From Arenibacter sp. P308M17 (lineage in GTDB: Bacteria > Bacteroidota > Bacteroidia > Flavobacteriales > Flavobacteriaceae): 64,000 nucleotides of DNA. A program made the position numbers and the translations under genes. Numbering within the stretch: the first letter of the stretch is position 1; each line of letters starts with the position of its first letter. The notes under the pieces are model-generated. The model did no database searches and was not told the origin of the DNA. It saw only the letters and a list, made by a program, of their open reading frames with translations. Positions 1-8,707 of the stretch are shown here, in pieces. The DNA is taken from assembly GCF_003426735.1 (NCBI RefSeq), contig NZ_QVON01000002.1:124001-188000 (forward strand), in the 5' to 3' direction.

Positions 1-32
1 GTTAAAGGTTTAAACTTTGTAATTTCATTGCT

Positions 33-48
33 CCCGATAGCTATCGGG
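33..48. repeat. Perfect intergenic palindrome
   Basis: CCCGATAGCTATCGGG is a perfect 16-bp palindrome, 18 bp if the flanking T/A pair is counted. It lies in the first 277 bases, where I see no convincing gene. The half-element AATCGGGA recurs in the intergenic repeat near 43.65 kb, so this may be part of a dispersed element rather than a specific operator. No T-tract follows, so it is not an obvious terminator. Confidence 0.5.
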
Positions 49-277
49 ATTAGTTTCCAAAAATTTTATTAGTCCAAAGTAGGCAAAAGGCAATGAAATC
101 CAATTTTTTTTGCCAACTGTAAACTGCTACTGCCTACTTATCCTCCAGTCCTTGCAAAGGAATTCAAATAATTCGGCAATGTAAAAAAATATTTCATAAA
201 TGACTATGGATATTATGATGGGAAATATCCAAATTCTCCATATACTCTATAGGTTGGTCCAATACCTTTTCCGTTCC

Positions 278-727
278 TTAACCCGGTCCATAAACCGGAA
301 TATCCGTAAGAAAATGGTACTCCTTCCTCTCGAAATCCATGCTGCAAAAATAATGGTCGAAGCCGTTGGTGACCATCAAATACTTGGCCTTGAGCAAAAG
401 GTTGTAACGGGCAATCTGATCAAAAACAATCTGGTCTATTTTGATTTCGGGCGATTTACATTCAACCAGAATTTCAATACTCCCGTTTGGATTGAAGACG
501 ACCACATCGTACCTTTTTTTTAAATTGTTGATTAGCAGTTGTTTTTCAACATTGATATGTCCCTTGGGATAATTTTTGTCCGAAATTAGATGCTGCACTA
601 CGTGCTGCCTTACCCATTCTTCCGGTTGTAGGACCACAAATTTTTTGCGTATAACATCAAAAATATAGATTTTATTTTCCCTACTTTTGAATCGAAAGGG
701 ATAGGAAGGATAGTTTAATGGCTGCAT
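278..727 (-). CDS. HsdR N-terminal-like (PD-D/ExK fold) solitary protein
   Basis: A 149-aa protein resembling the N-terminal nuclease domain of type I restriction HsdR subunits (HSDR_N_2 type). The middle carries YDVVVFNPNG followed by ILVECKSP, which fits the D-x(n)-ExK core of the PD-(D/E)xK fold. No helicase domain follows and no hsdM or hsdS lies nearby, so it is not a restriction system by itself. The open frame extends upstream, but ATG at 727 (MQPLNYPSYPF) is the better start, because the extension overlaps holA. It is divergent from holA with 26 bp between the two ATGs; I recall this pairing from other Bacteroidota. The biological role is unknown; a housekeeping nuclease-like function is inference. 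Confidence 0.8.
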   Translation of the reverse strand: MQPLNYPSYPFRFKSRENKIYIFDVIRKKFVVLQPEEWVRQHVVQHLISDKNYPKGHINVEKQLLINNLKKRYDVVVFNPNGSIEILVECKSPEIKIDQIVFDQIARYNLLLKAKYLMVTNGFDHYFCSMDFERKEYHFLTDIPVYGPG

Positions 728-753
728 ACTGCAAAGTTGATGATTTATTTTAA

Positions 754-1752
754 ATGGATGAGGTAAAACAAATTGTAAGCAATATAAAAAAAGGAAATAT
801 AGCACCTATATATTTCCTAACAGGTGAAGAACCGTACTATATTGATAAGATAGCGGAGTATATTGAAAAGAATGCGCTGACGGAGGAGGAACGAGGATTT
901 AATCAAGTAATTCTTTACGGTAAGGAAACCAATATTGAGGACATCGTGGGCAATGCCAAGAGATATCCCATGATGGCAGAACGGCAAGTGGTCATTGTAA
1001 AGGAAGCACAACATTTATCCCGTACCATTGAAAACCTTGTTCCCTATGCCGACCGGCCCCAACCATCCACAATACTTGTATTATGCTATAAATACAATAA
1101 GCTGGACAAGCGTAAGAAGCTATATAAATCCATTAATAAATCGGGAGTAATATTTGAGGGCAAAAAGCTGTATGAAAACCAGGTAGGGGATTGGATTAAA
1201 AAATCCCTGCATTCCCGTGGCTACGATATCACTTTCAAGGCGGCCAATCTTTTGGTAGAGTTCCTCGGTACCGACTTGGGAAAGATCGATAAGGAACTTG
1301 AGAAATTGTGTTTGGTAGTCCCAAAAGGAGTTGAAATAAATCCGGAAGCCATTGAATCCAATATTGGGATCAGTAAGGATTACAATAATTTTGAGCTTAA
1401 AAAAGCCATAGGGGAGAGGGACATTGAAAAAGCGACTAGAATTATCAATTATTTCGCCCAGAATCCAAAGGACAATCCGTTCGTTTTGACGATAACCCTT
1501 TTATACTCCTTTTTTATACAGTTGCTTTCGTATCACGGTTTAAAGGACCACTCTCCAAAGAGTGTTTCAACCGCCCTGGGCATAAGGCCATTTTTTGTTA
1601 CCGAAATCCAGACCGCAGCAAGAAATTACCCCATGAGAAGGGTCAGCGAAATTATTTCCGCTTTAAGGGAATTGGATGTTAAGGGCAAAGGTGTTGGATC
1701 TAACATTTCCCAGACAGATCTGTTAAAAGAATTGTTGATCAAAATATTCTAA
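754..1752 (+). CDS. holA: DNA polymerase III subunit delta
   Basis: A 332-aa protein of the usual length for HolA, the clamp-loader subunit that opens the beta sliding clamp. The N-terminal region IAPIYFLTGEEPYYIDK matches the start of the delta AAA+-like domain, where the Walker A motif is degenerate, as is normal for delta. KRYPMMAERQVVIVKEAQ matches the conserved core of domain I. The C-terminal part (from about residue 210) is the all-helical collar domain. It is divergent from the HsdR-N-like gene and converges on the DoxX gene with a 36-bp gap. The gene is intact. Confidence 0.93.
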   Translation: MDEVKQIVSNIKKGNIAPIYFLTGEEPYYIDKIAEYIEKNALTEEERGFNQVILYGKETNIEDIVGNAKRYPMMAERQVVIVKEAQHLSRTIENLVPYADRPQPSTILVLCYKYNKLDKRKKLYKSINKSGVIFEGKKLYENQVGDWIKKSLHSRGYDITFKAANLLVEFLGTDLGKIDKELEKLCLVVPKGVEINPEAIESNIGISKDYNNFELKKAIGERDIEKATRIINYFAQNPKDNPFVLTITLLYSFFIQLLSYHGLKDHSPKSVSTALGIRPFFVTEIQTAARNYPMRRVSEIISALRELDVKGKGVGSNISQTDLLKELLIKIF

Positions 1753-1788
1753 AATCATTCTTGTCCGAAGGGACCTAAAACTCCATAA

Positions 1789-2151
1789 CTACTTTCTATC
1801 CAAGCTATATTTTCCAGGACCCAACATAAGCACGGAGATAAAGGCTGTCAAAAATAAAACTGCCTTTTCCTTTACTGGGAAAGGATCGGCACCATGGACG
1901 ATCAATGCAGCTACCAACATGGTTATAATAGTAGGAACGGTTGCCCAACGCGTTTTAAAGCCAACAATAACTAGAATTGGACAAATAAACTCCCCTATAA
2001 CGGCAAGAAAGAGGGAAGGGGTGGCGCCAATTCCAATGGGATCCCCAAACTCAAAATTACCTCCAAGAAGGTTTTGAAGTTTAGGCAGTCCGTGTGTCAG
2101 TATTAAAATGGAGGAAGATATCCTTAGAAATAGTAAGCCTAGGTCTTTCAT
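1789..2151 (-). CDS. DoxX family membrane protein
   Basis: A 120-aa hydrophobic protein with four predicted membrane segments and the family features LRISSSILILTHGLPKL near the N-terminus and FICPILVIVGFKTRW in the middle. DoxX/DoxD-like proteins are small four-helix membrane proteins. Some are linked to thiosulfate:quinone oxidoreductase or redox stress, but most, including this type, have no assigned reaction. It lies 121 bp downstream of the E1 gene on the same strand. Specific function not assignable. Confidence 0.85.
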   Translation of the reverse strand: MKDLGLLFLRISSSILILTHGLPKLQNLLGGNFEFGDPIGIGATPSLFLAVIGEFICPILVIVGFKTRWATVPTIITMLVAALIVHGADPFPVKEKAVLFLTAFISVLMLGPGKYSLDRK

Positions 2152-2272
2152 TTGGGGGAATGGATTTAAAAAAATTAATAGATTTAAAGCCGCTAAAAGT
2201 AAACATTAGTTTTTAAAAACAAAAGAAATTATGACCGTCAATTTTTTAGAATCCTTGGTAATGACCTTAAGA

Positions 2273-4684
2273 CTATCTTAATTTGGGAAAATCCAAAGGA
2301 TTTGATTCGTGCATTATGGCATATACCTTTTCAAATATATCCTCGGCGTTGGGTTTGGAAAAGTAGTCCCCATCCGTGGCATAGGCCGGTCTGTGTGCCT
2401 TTGCGGTAAGGGTCTGGGGCGCACTGTCCAAATAGGTGTATGCTCCCTGTTTTTCAATAATTTCATGTATTAAATAGGAAGAGCAGCCTCCAGGTACATC
2501 TTCGTCTATCACCAACAACCTATTGGTTTTCTTGATGCTCTTAAGTACGTCCTGGCGTCTATCGAACGGCAATAGGCTCTGGGCATCTACAACTTCGGCA
2601 TCGATTCCCACTTCTTTAAGTTCTTCAGCTGCCTGCAGCACTATTCTTAAGGTTGAACCATAGGATAGCAAGGTAATATCCGACCCTGCCCTGACCACTT
2701 CAACAATTCCGATAGGTGTACAAATATCCCCAAGGTTATTTGGTTTGGGTTCCTTTAGGCGGTACCCGTTTAAACTCTCTATCAACAGGGCCGGCTCGTT
2801 TCCTTTCATAAGAGTGTTGTAAAAGCCGGCTGCCTTGGTCATATTCCTAGGTACTAATATGTACATTCCACGCAATAAATGAATCAATCCACCCATTTGC
2901 GAACCTGAATGCCATATTCCTTCCAAACGATGGCCACGGGTCCTAACAATAAGTGGAGCTCTCTGTTTCCCTACTGTTCTATAAAGCAGGGAGGCCAAAT
3001 CATCGGTCAACGTAAAAAGCGCATAAAATATATAATCCAAGTATTGAATTTCGGCTATTGGGCGCAATCCTCTAAGTGCCATCCCTATTCCCTGTCCAAT
3101 GATACTGGCCTCCCTAATTCCTACATCGGCAACCCGAAGTTCCCCATATTTTTTTTGCAAACCTTCCAAACCTTGGTTTACATCTCCTATAGCGCCACTG
3201 TCCTCCCCAAAAATCAAGGCCTGGGAATATCTTTCAAAAAGGGAGTCAAAATTGTCCCTAAGTATTATTCTTCCATCTACTTTTTCGGGATCGGCATTAT
3301 AGGTAGGAAGCACTTCGGGAACATTCAGCGCATTATTGCTTTGTTCGTTATACAGGTAAGAACTGAAATTGTTCTGGGATTCCTCAAGAAAATTCTTGGT
3401 CCAAGTAGCCAAAAGTTCTTTTTCCCTACTGTTTTCACCTAACAGATAGCGCATTGCTTTTCTAGCTTTGGAAGCCATATCCTTTTTTATAGGTTCTTCA
3501 ATGGCTATAAGGTCATTTTTTAATTTATTGATAAAAATTTTGTTGGTACTGGAGTTGGCGGCATTTTCCAATAGGCTCACCAATACTTTTTTCCGTTCCT
3601 TATGAGGTGCTAAAAACTCTTCCCAGGCCTCTTTGCAAGCACTCCTAACCTGTTTTTTAATATTTTTTTCAAGGGTTTTTAACTCTTCTTCCGTGGAAAT
3701 TCTATTTTCCAATATCCATTCCCTGTATCGTTTATTACAATCATTTTCCCTCTCCCATAGCAGACGTTCCTCACTTTTATAACGCTCATGGGACCCGGAG
3801 GTGGAATGTCCCTGAGGTTGTGTTAGTTCGGTAATGTGTATAATTACGGGAACGTGTTCGTCCCTGGCAATATCCGAGGCATTCTCATAGGCGTGGATCA
3901 AGGCGGTATAATCCCAGCCCTTCACTTTTAATATCTCATAGCCGGCATTGTCCCTGTCCCGTTGGAAACCTATTAAAATTTTTGATATATCCTCCTTGGT
4001 GGTCTGGTGTTTTGCATGAACGGAAATACCATAATTATCATCCCAAATGCTGATGACCATGGGTACTTGTAATACCCCGGCCGCATTAATGGTTTCAAAA
4101 AAAACACCTTCACTGGTGCTGGCATTGCCAATGGTTCCCCAAGCCACTTCATTGCCATTGTCCGAGAATTTGGCGCTGTTTTTTACTTTTAGGTTTCTAT
4201 ATATTTTGGATGCCTGCGCCAAACCCAATAATCTTGGCATCTGCCCCGCCGTACAGGAAATATCGGCGCTACTGTTCTTTTGTTTGGTGAGGTCTCTCCA
4301 GCTGCCGTCATCATTTAGGCTATAGGTGGTGAAGTGACCTCCCATTTGCCTTCCGGCACTCATGGTTTCTTTGGTTATATCGGTTGTGGCATATAGTCCA
4401 TGGAAAAACTCCTTGGGGGAAAGTAGACCCAAGGCCATCATAAAGGTCTGATCCCTGTAATAGCCACTTCTAAAATCCCCATCCCTGAAAGATCTGGCCA
4501 TGGCCAATTGCGGAAGTTCCTTACCATCCCCAAAAATTCCGAACTTGGCCTTTCCCGTCAGGACTTCCCTTCTGCCCAATAGGCTACATTCCCTGCTAGT
4601 TACCGCAATTTCATAATCCTTCAATATTTGTAATTGAAAATCGTCGAATGAAATATCGTTGCTTGCTTCGGAATCTATATTCAT
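2273..4684 (-). CDS. Fused 2-oxoacid dehydrogenase E1 (alpha + beta subunits)
   Basis: An 803-aa thiamine-diphosphate enzyme in which the alpha and beta chains of a 2-oxoacid dehydrogenase E1 are joined. Residues about 50-330 are the alpha part, with the TPP/Mg site (GNASTSEG then DDNYGIS). A charged helical linker spans about 330-450. Residues about 470-800 are the beta part, with the transketolase pyrimidine-binding region (GIREASIIGQGIGMAL) and C-terminal domain (LLSYGSTLRIVLQAAEEL, DAQSLLPFD). The usual partners are lipoyl E2 and E3, not encoded nearby. I favour a branched-chain or pyruvate substrate, but the sequence alone does not decide. A promoter-like element lies 20-50 bp upstream. 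Confidence 0.9.
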   Translation of the reverse strand: MNIDSEASNDISFDDFQLQILKDYEIAVTSRECSLLGRREVLTGKAKFGIFGDGKELPQLAMARSFRDGDFRSGYYRDQTFMMALGLLSPKEFFHGLYATTDITKETMSAGRQMGGHFTTYSLNDDGSWRDLTKQKNSSADISCTAGQMPRLLGLAQASKIYRNLKVKNSAKFSDNGNEVAWGTIGNASTSEGVFFETINAAGVLQVPMVISIWDDNYGISVHAKHQTTKEDISKILIGFQRDRDNAGYEILKVKGWDYTALIHAYENASDIARDEHVPVIIHITELTQPQGHSTSGSHERYKSEERLLWERENDCNKRYREWILENRISTEEELKTLEKNIKKQVRSACKEAWEEFLAPHKERKKVLVSLLENAANSSTNKIFINKLKNDLIAIEEPIKKDMASKARKAMRYLLGENSREKELLATWTKNFLEESQNNFSSYLYNEQSNNALNVPEVLPTYNADPEKVDGRIILRDNFDSLFERYSQALIFGEDSGAIGDVNQGLEGLQKKYGELRVADVGIREASIIGQGIGMALRGLRPIAEIQYLDYIFYALFTLTDDLASLLYRTVGKQRAPLIVRTRGHRLEGIWHSGSQMGGLIHLLRGMYILVPRNMTKAAGFYNTLMKGNEPALLIESLNGYRLKEPKPNNLGDICTPIGIVEVVRAGSDITLLSYGSTLRIVLQAAEELKEVGIDAEVVDAQSLLPFDRRQDVLKSIKKTNRLLVIDEDVPGGCSSYLIHEIIEKQGAYTYLDSAPQTLTAKAHRPAYATDGDYFSKPNAEDIFEKVYAIMHESNPLDFPKLR

Positions 4685-4705
4685 TAGGTTGTTGATGGTT
4701 TATCA

Positions 4706-4736
4706 CAAAAATATCAAATCAATATGGTTTTTGCAA
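4706..4736 (-). promoter_or_regulatory. Bacteroidota-type promoter for the fused E1 gene
   Basis: On the minus strand TATTTTTG (4713-4706) fits the TAnnTTTG -7 box, and a TTG (4736-4734) lies 20 bp upstream of it, matching the Bacteroidota -33/-7 layout. The predicted transcription start is about 10-15 bases before the ATG at 4684. Seen by eye only. Confidence 0.5.
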
Positions 4737-4846
4737 CCTATAAAAGTGGATAAAAATTAATAATTCTTTAAAATAAATTGAAGTGAAATTTTATATCTTG
4801 AGAATATCGTAAAAATAAGTTCGATATTTAAGAATATATTAAAGGA

Positions 4847-7693
4847 TTAAAACCATTTCCTAGTAAATAGCCCGGTTAAGGTCCTAGGGCTAAAGGTGAT
4901 GACAAATCTAATTTTTTGATTGTATTGCGGTTGGGAAACCTCCCAACCCTTGTTCGAGTACAACGGTAAATAAAGTTCAAAATAATCTGTCAGCAAATTT
5001 AGTCGAATCCCGGAGTCGTATACAAAACGTTCTTTGGTACCTTTGTTTTTAATAAAACCCATATCCCCGTAAAGTTCTATCCAACGCCAAAGATTTACAC
5101 TGGTATTAATGGTGGCCATCCAATCGTTTGCATAGGGGTTTTCCAATTTGGATTTAAAACCGCCCTCGGCCACTATAATCTGTTGGCTATAAATGCCAGA
5201 GCCTTCCGATCTTCCCAAATAATCATAATCGAACAGGTAGTCCGTGGGCCTATCCAGGGCAAAACTGAAAAAATTGGTACTTCCGGCCGTTTCATTCCTA
5301 AGAAACTTGCCCGCGAATAAGCGTACATTAAACTGCCTATTGTTCTCAAATAATTTTCGGTATTCCAATTCATACGCAAGCTTGGTAAATTTATCGGAAT
5401 ACTGCGCATCCAAGGACCAGGATAGGTAATTGATTATATTATTGGTAGTATTATAATATTTTGCGTTGAACACATTATAATCGGGGTCCGATTCCAGTCC
5501 CAAATCCTGTAGATTTGGATCTATGTCCCTAAATACGTTAACAGACCTTAATATCAAGGCTTCCCTTTTGTTAAGTAAAAGATTGTTCGGCCTCCATCCG
5601 TAACTAATGGAAGGACTCAACGTACTATAGCGGGAATTTTCCTGGAAATGCGAAGTAGAACCCCTTAGGGAATAGTTGGTAACATATAATCCGCTTTTAC
5701 CGTGGTATTTGCGGAAATTAAAACTTCCGTAACCAACAAAGGTCTTTTCGTTAGGGGCATAGGAAGGGGCCAGATCAAACACGAACGGCCTCTCCAATAG
5801 GGTTTTGTTATGCAATCGCATGCCCGGTGATAGTCCGTCATATTTATTGAACCCAAGGACCGGAACGTAAAAGACCTGATTGTAGTAGGGATCCTCGGCA
5901 TCTTTAAAAAACTGAAACTTAAGTTTTTTATTACTGGAGAAGAAGCCGTTCAGGGACTTCCAGTTATCCCGTTGGTTAAATTCCGGAATGGTCTGATCAT
6001 AATTTAAAACCAATCTATCTTCCCCCATTTTTGGGATCGTGAAGGCCTGTTCATCGGTAATATCGGTAAACCAATAATTGGATACTACGGTGTCATTTTT
6101 TATCCCAAAAAGTGAAATAGGGACATTGGTACCTTGTTTGTTCTTTAAGGTGACCACCAACGAATCTTCCGTTTTTTCCACTTTTTTTATTTTAAAATCG
6201 ATTTTTTTGGTAGTGGAGACATATTCGTCAAAAAACCAATTAATATCCTTGTCCGAGTTTTCTACGACAATAAATTTAAAATCTGCCGCCGTGGATGGTT
6301 TTAATCTGTAATTGATATAAAATTCCTTTACACTGCGGTCTATGTGTTCCTTGCCAGTATAATCTGCCAAATAGGCCAATCCCAGTCCTGCCTTGTACCT
6401 GTTGGCTATTTTTTGATTGAATTTTATAAGCGAATCGTTGGGCGTAGTAAGCGACTGGTCAATATTTTTTCTGGCCGACAGCATGTGGAGCAAAGGATAT
6501 TGTTCATTAAAATTCAATTTGGCCAAATGAAAATTTCTCACGCCCCAAATTCGGGATAATTTACCCAACAGTTTTTGGTCTGGATAGTATTCCTGCACAA
6601 AACCTATCATTAGATAGTTCAGAATGGCATCGCTCACCCATTTTTCATTTCGTGGATCCAAAAACATAGTTTCCCTTATAAAGCTATTGAGGGCAGTTTT
6701 TAAAAATTTCATTTCAAACTGAAACTGTGGTTCATAGGGCCTAATAAATCTTGGAAGTTGGTTAATTCCATATAAGGGGTCCTTGTTATAGTCCAATTCG
6801 GAGACCAGTAAATGCTTATGTGGAAAATCGCCCAAATTCTCATAAATATACTTTGTTACCCGATTGATGGATATTCCTGAGGATATTTCATCGTACTTCG
6901 AAGACTGTAGGTCGGTCAAAATGGTAATATTCGGGGTTATGTGCTTTACAAATTGTTTGGATGGCCTTATGATTATTTCTCCATTCTTTTGATCAATCCC
7001 TTGAAAAAATATATGTTGAACATTGCCTTCCCGTTTTTTACCCAATTCATGAAAATTGGATACTGCATATAAATTTTCGGGTACAATAAGTTCTATGGAG
7101 GTATTGGCCATATCGGTATAAAGATCTTCCAAATTCTTATTGGAATATAAGTGCCATTCCCCATCATAAACGGCAGGGGTAAAGTACCAATCCTTTAAAT
7201 AATACCCTCCCTTATTATCATATCCGTAGGTAGTAAATTTATCCGATGGCAATTTAACCTTATAGGTTGCAAATACCTTGGTAGATTCCTCTGGTGGCAG
7301 GGGATGGTTTAGGGTAATTTTAATAATGTCATTTTCAGGGCCATACTCCCAGTCCAACCCCTGGTAATTATGGTCAACGGTACTGGTAATTTTGGTATAT
7401 CCCCTTTCATCATCCTTGGCAAGGTGCAATCCCTTTTTAAATTCTTCCGAGAATCTTTTTGCCAAAGCGGTGTTCTTGTTGGCATAGGCATTGGCCCAAT
7501 TATTAAAGTAAACAAATTGCAGGGTGTCCTTGGAACTATTCTTGTAAATAATTTCCTGTTGAATGTTGAAGGTCTTGTTTTCTACATCCAAGGTGGCGGA
7601 GAGTTTATTGGAATGTTGGGCTATGGAAAAACCATTGATGGATAAAATTAACAGCAATAAAATGGGTTTTCGAATGTATTCCAACTTTTTCAA
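4847..7693 (-). CDS. Degenerate M1-peptidase-like protein with C-terminal outer-membrane barrel
   Basis: A 948-aa secreted protein with a signal peptide (MKKLEYIRKP then a hydrophobic stretch ending near SIAQ). The first half resembles M1/gluzincin aminopeptidases: an N-terminal beta-sandwich domain, then a helical region with LYGINQLPRFI. At the catalytic position the HExxH motif is replaced by NSFIRETMF, and the downstream WLxEG glutamate region reads WVSDAILNYL, so the zinc ligands appear lost. The last 350 or so residues are rich in alternating aromatic strands and end in FTRKWF, typical of an outer-membrane beta-barrel. It begins 11 bp after the LOG-family gene, probably as one operon. 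Likely a surface-exposed pseudo-protease; function unknown. Confidence 0.75.
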   Translation of the reverse strand: MKKLEYIRKPILLLLILSINGFSIAQHSNKLSATLDVENKTFNIQQEIIYKNSSKDTLQFVYFNNWANAYANKNTALAKRFSEEFKKGLHLAKDDERGYTKITSTVDHNYQGLDWEYGPENDIIKITLNHPLPPEESTKVFATYKVKLPSDKFTTYGYDNKGGYYLKDWYFTPAVYDGEWHLYSNKNLEDLYTDMANTSIELIVPENLYAVSNFHELGKKREGNVQHIFFQGIDQKNGEIIIRPSKQFVKHITPNITILTDLQSSKYDEISSGISINRVTKYIYENLGDFPHKHLLVSELDYNKDPLYGINQLPRFIRPYEPQFQFEMKFLKTALNSFIRETMFLDPRNEKWVSDAILNYLMIGFVQEYYPDQKLLGKLSRIWGVRNFHLAKLNFNEQYPLLHMLSARKNIDQSLTTPNDSLIKFNQKIANRYKAGLGLAYLADYTGKEHIDRSVKEFYINYRLKPSTAADFKFIVVENSDKDINWFFDEYVSTTKKIDFKIKKVEKTEDSLVVTLKNKQGTNVPISLFGIKNDTVVSNYWFTDITDEQAFTIPKMGEDRLVLNYDQTIPEFNQRDNWKSLNGFFSSNKKLKFQFFKDAEDPYYNQVFYVPVLGFNKYDGLSPGMRLHNKTLLERPFVFDLAPSYAPNEKTFVGYGSFNFRKYHGKSGLYVTNYSLRGSTSHFQENSRYSTLSPSISYGWRPNNLLLNKREALILRSVNVFRDIDPNLQDLGLESDPDYNVFNAKYYNTTNNIINYLSWSLDAQYSDKFTKLAYELEYRKLFENNRQFNVRLFAGKFLRNETAGSTNFFSFALDRPTDYLFDYDYLGRSEGSGIYSQQIIVAEGGFKSKLENPYANDWMATINTSVNLWRWIELYGDMGFIKNKGTKERFVYDSGIRLNLLTDYFELYLPLYSNKGWEVSQPQYNQKIRFVITFSPRTLTGLFTRKWF

Positions 7694-7704
7694 ATATTTA
7701 GTGA

Positions 7705-8391
7705 TTAGAAATTAGGGCTCAATGTATTTCCTTTGTAAAAGGAATCTATGATTTCCACCACTTCCTTTTCGGTGTCCACTATTTGTATTAAATCCAGATC
7801 CTTAGGGCTAATATTCCCCATTTTTAACATAACATCCTTTACCCAATCCATTAGACCGTTCCAAAATTCCGAGCCCACCAAAATAATAGGGAATTTTTCA
7901 ATTTTGTTGGTTTGGATCAGTGTAATTGCTTCGAAAAGTTCATCCAAGGTACCAAAACCGCCGGGCATGACCACAAAGCCTTGGGAATATTTAACGAACA
8001 TCACCTTACGGACAAAGAAATAATCAAAATCCAAACTCTTATCCCCATCAATATAGGGATTGTCATGTTGTTCAAAAGGTAGATCAATGTTCAGTCCAAC
8101 GGAGGTACCCCCTGCCAAATGTGCCCCTCTATTCCCCGCCTCCATTATTCCCGGCCCTCCACCGGTAATTATTCCATAACCGGCTTCGGAAATACTCTGG
8201 GCCACACGGACCGCCAATTCATAGTATGGATCCCCTGGTTTTGTACGCGCAGAACCAAATACAGAAACACATGGGCCGATGGCGCTCATTTTTTCAAATC
8301 CGTTGACAAACTCGCCCATAATCTTGAATAGGGCCCAGGAATCGTTTGTCTTAATTTCGTTCCATCCTTTGTGATGCTGTTCTTTTCTCAT
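7705..8391 (-). CDS. LOG family protein (TIGR00730-type Rossmann fold)
   Basis: A protein of 228 aa from the chosen ATG at 8391 (MRKEQHHKGW); the longer frame would need a TTG start. It carries the family signature PGGFGTLDELFE around residue 145 and an N-terminal Rossmann segment (CVSVFGSART, GIITGGGPGIMEAGN). Characterised LOG proteins hydrolyse cytokinin riboside 5'-monophosphates or other nucleoside monophosphates to base plus ribose 5-phosphate. Older databases call them lysine decarboxylases, which is incorrect for this motif. It sits directly upstream of the M1-like barrel protein. The true nucleotide substrate here is not known. Confidence 0.9.
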   Translation of the reverse strand: MRKEQHHKGWNEIKTNDSWALFKIMGEFVNGFEKMSAIGPCVSVFGSARTKPGDPYYELAVRVAQSISEAGYGIITGGGPGIMEAGNRGAHLAGGTSVGLNIDLPFEQHDNPYIDGDKSLDFDYFFVRKVMFVKYSQGFVVMPGGFGTLDELFEAITLIQTNKIEKFPIILVGSEFWNGLMDWVKDVMLKMGNISPKDLDLIQIVDTEKEVVEIIDSFYKGNTLSPNF

Positions 8392-8503
8392 GTTATTATC
8401 CAAAATCAATTTATACTATCGTTTTCATTAACTAATAATGCCGTTTTGAAGAAAATAGTATCATTTAATATAGAACTTATTCAAACTTTCCCCAATTGGC
8501 TAA

Positions 8504-8671
8504 AACCCGCCTGACCAAGAACGGGCAGGAATCGCTCTTTTTTGCCCATTTTTCACTTTTCCTGCCTGCCTGTCAGCAGGTTGTTGTTCCGTAGCCCTGC
8601 TATGCAACTCAAAAAGAACTGCAATTAAACAAAAAAAATCTGATTCCTGCCCGTACCGGATCGGGCGGGTT
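8504..8671. repeat. Intergenic island bounded by 30-bp inverted repeats
   Basis: The arms 8504-8533 and 8642-8671 are inverted relative to each other with 25 of 30 positions matching; each begins AACCCGCC and ends ACGGGCAGGAATC. The interior holds a smaller dyad around CCTGCCTGCCTGTCAGCAGG (about 8562-8581). It fills the roughly 316-bp gap between uvrA and the LOG-family gene. It resembles a palindromic dispersed repeat or MITE-like element. No ORF is present. Confidence 0.7.
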
Positions 8672-8707
8672 CGCTTCGATCAGAAAAGTTTAAAGGAGTT
8701 CAGAAAG

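Noticed and set aside
200-523. Open frame on the plus strand with an N-terminal ATG
   Set aside because: It lies antisense to the HsdR-N-like gene for most of its length, and its residues do not form a recognisable domain.
278-805. Longer version of the HsdR-N-like protein and a restriction-modification system
   Set aside because: The extension overlaps holA, while ATG at 727 fits family starts. No methylase, specificity or helicase subunit is in the window, so there is no type I system.
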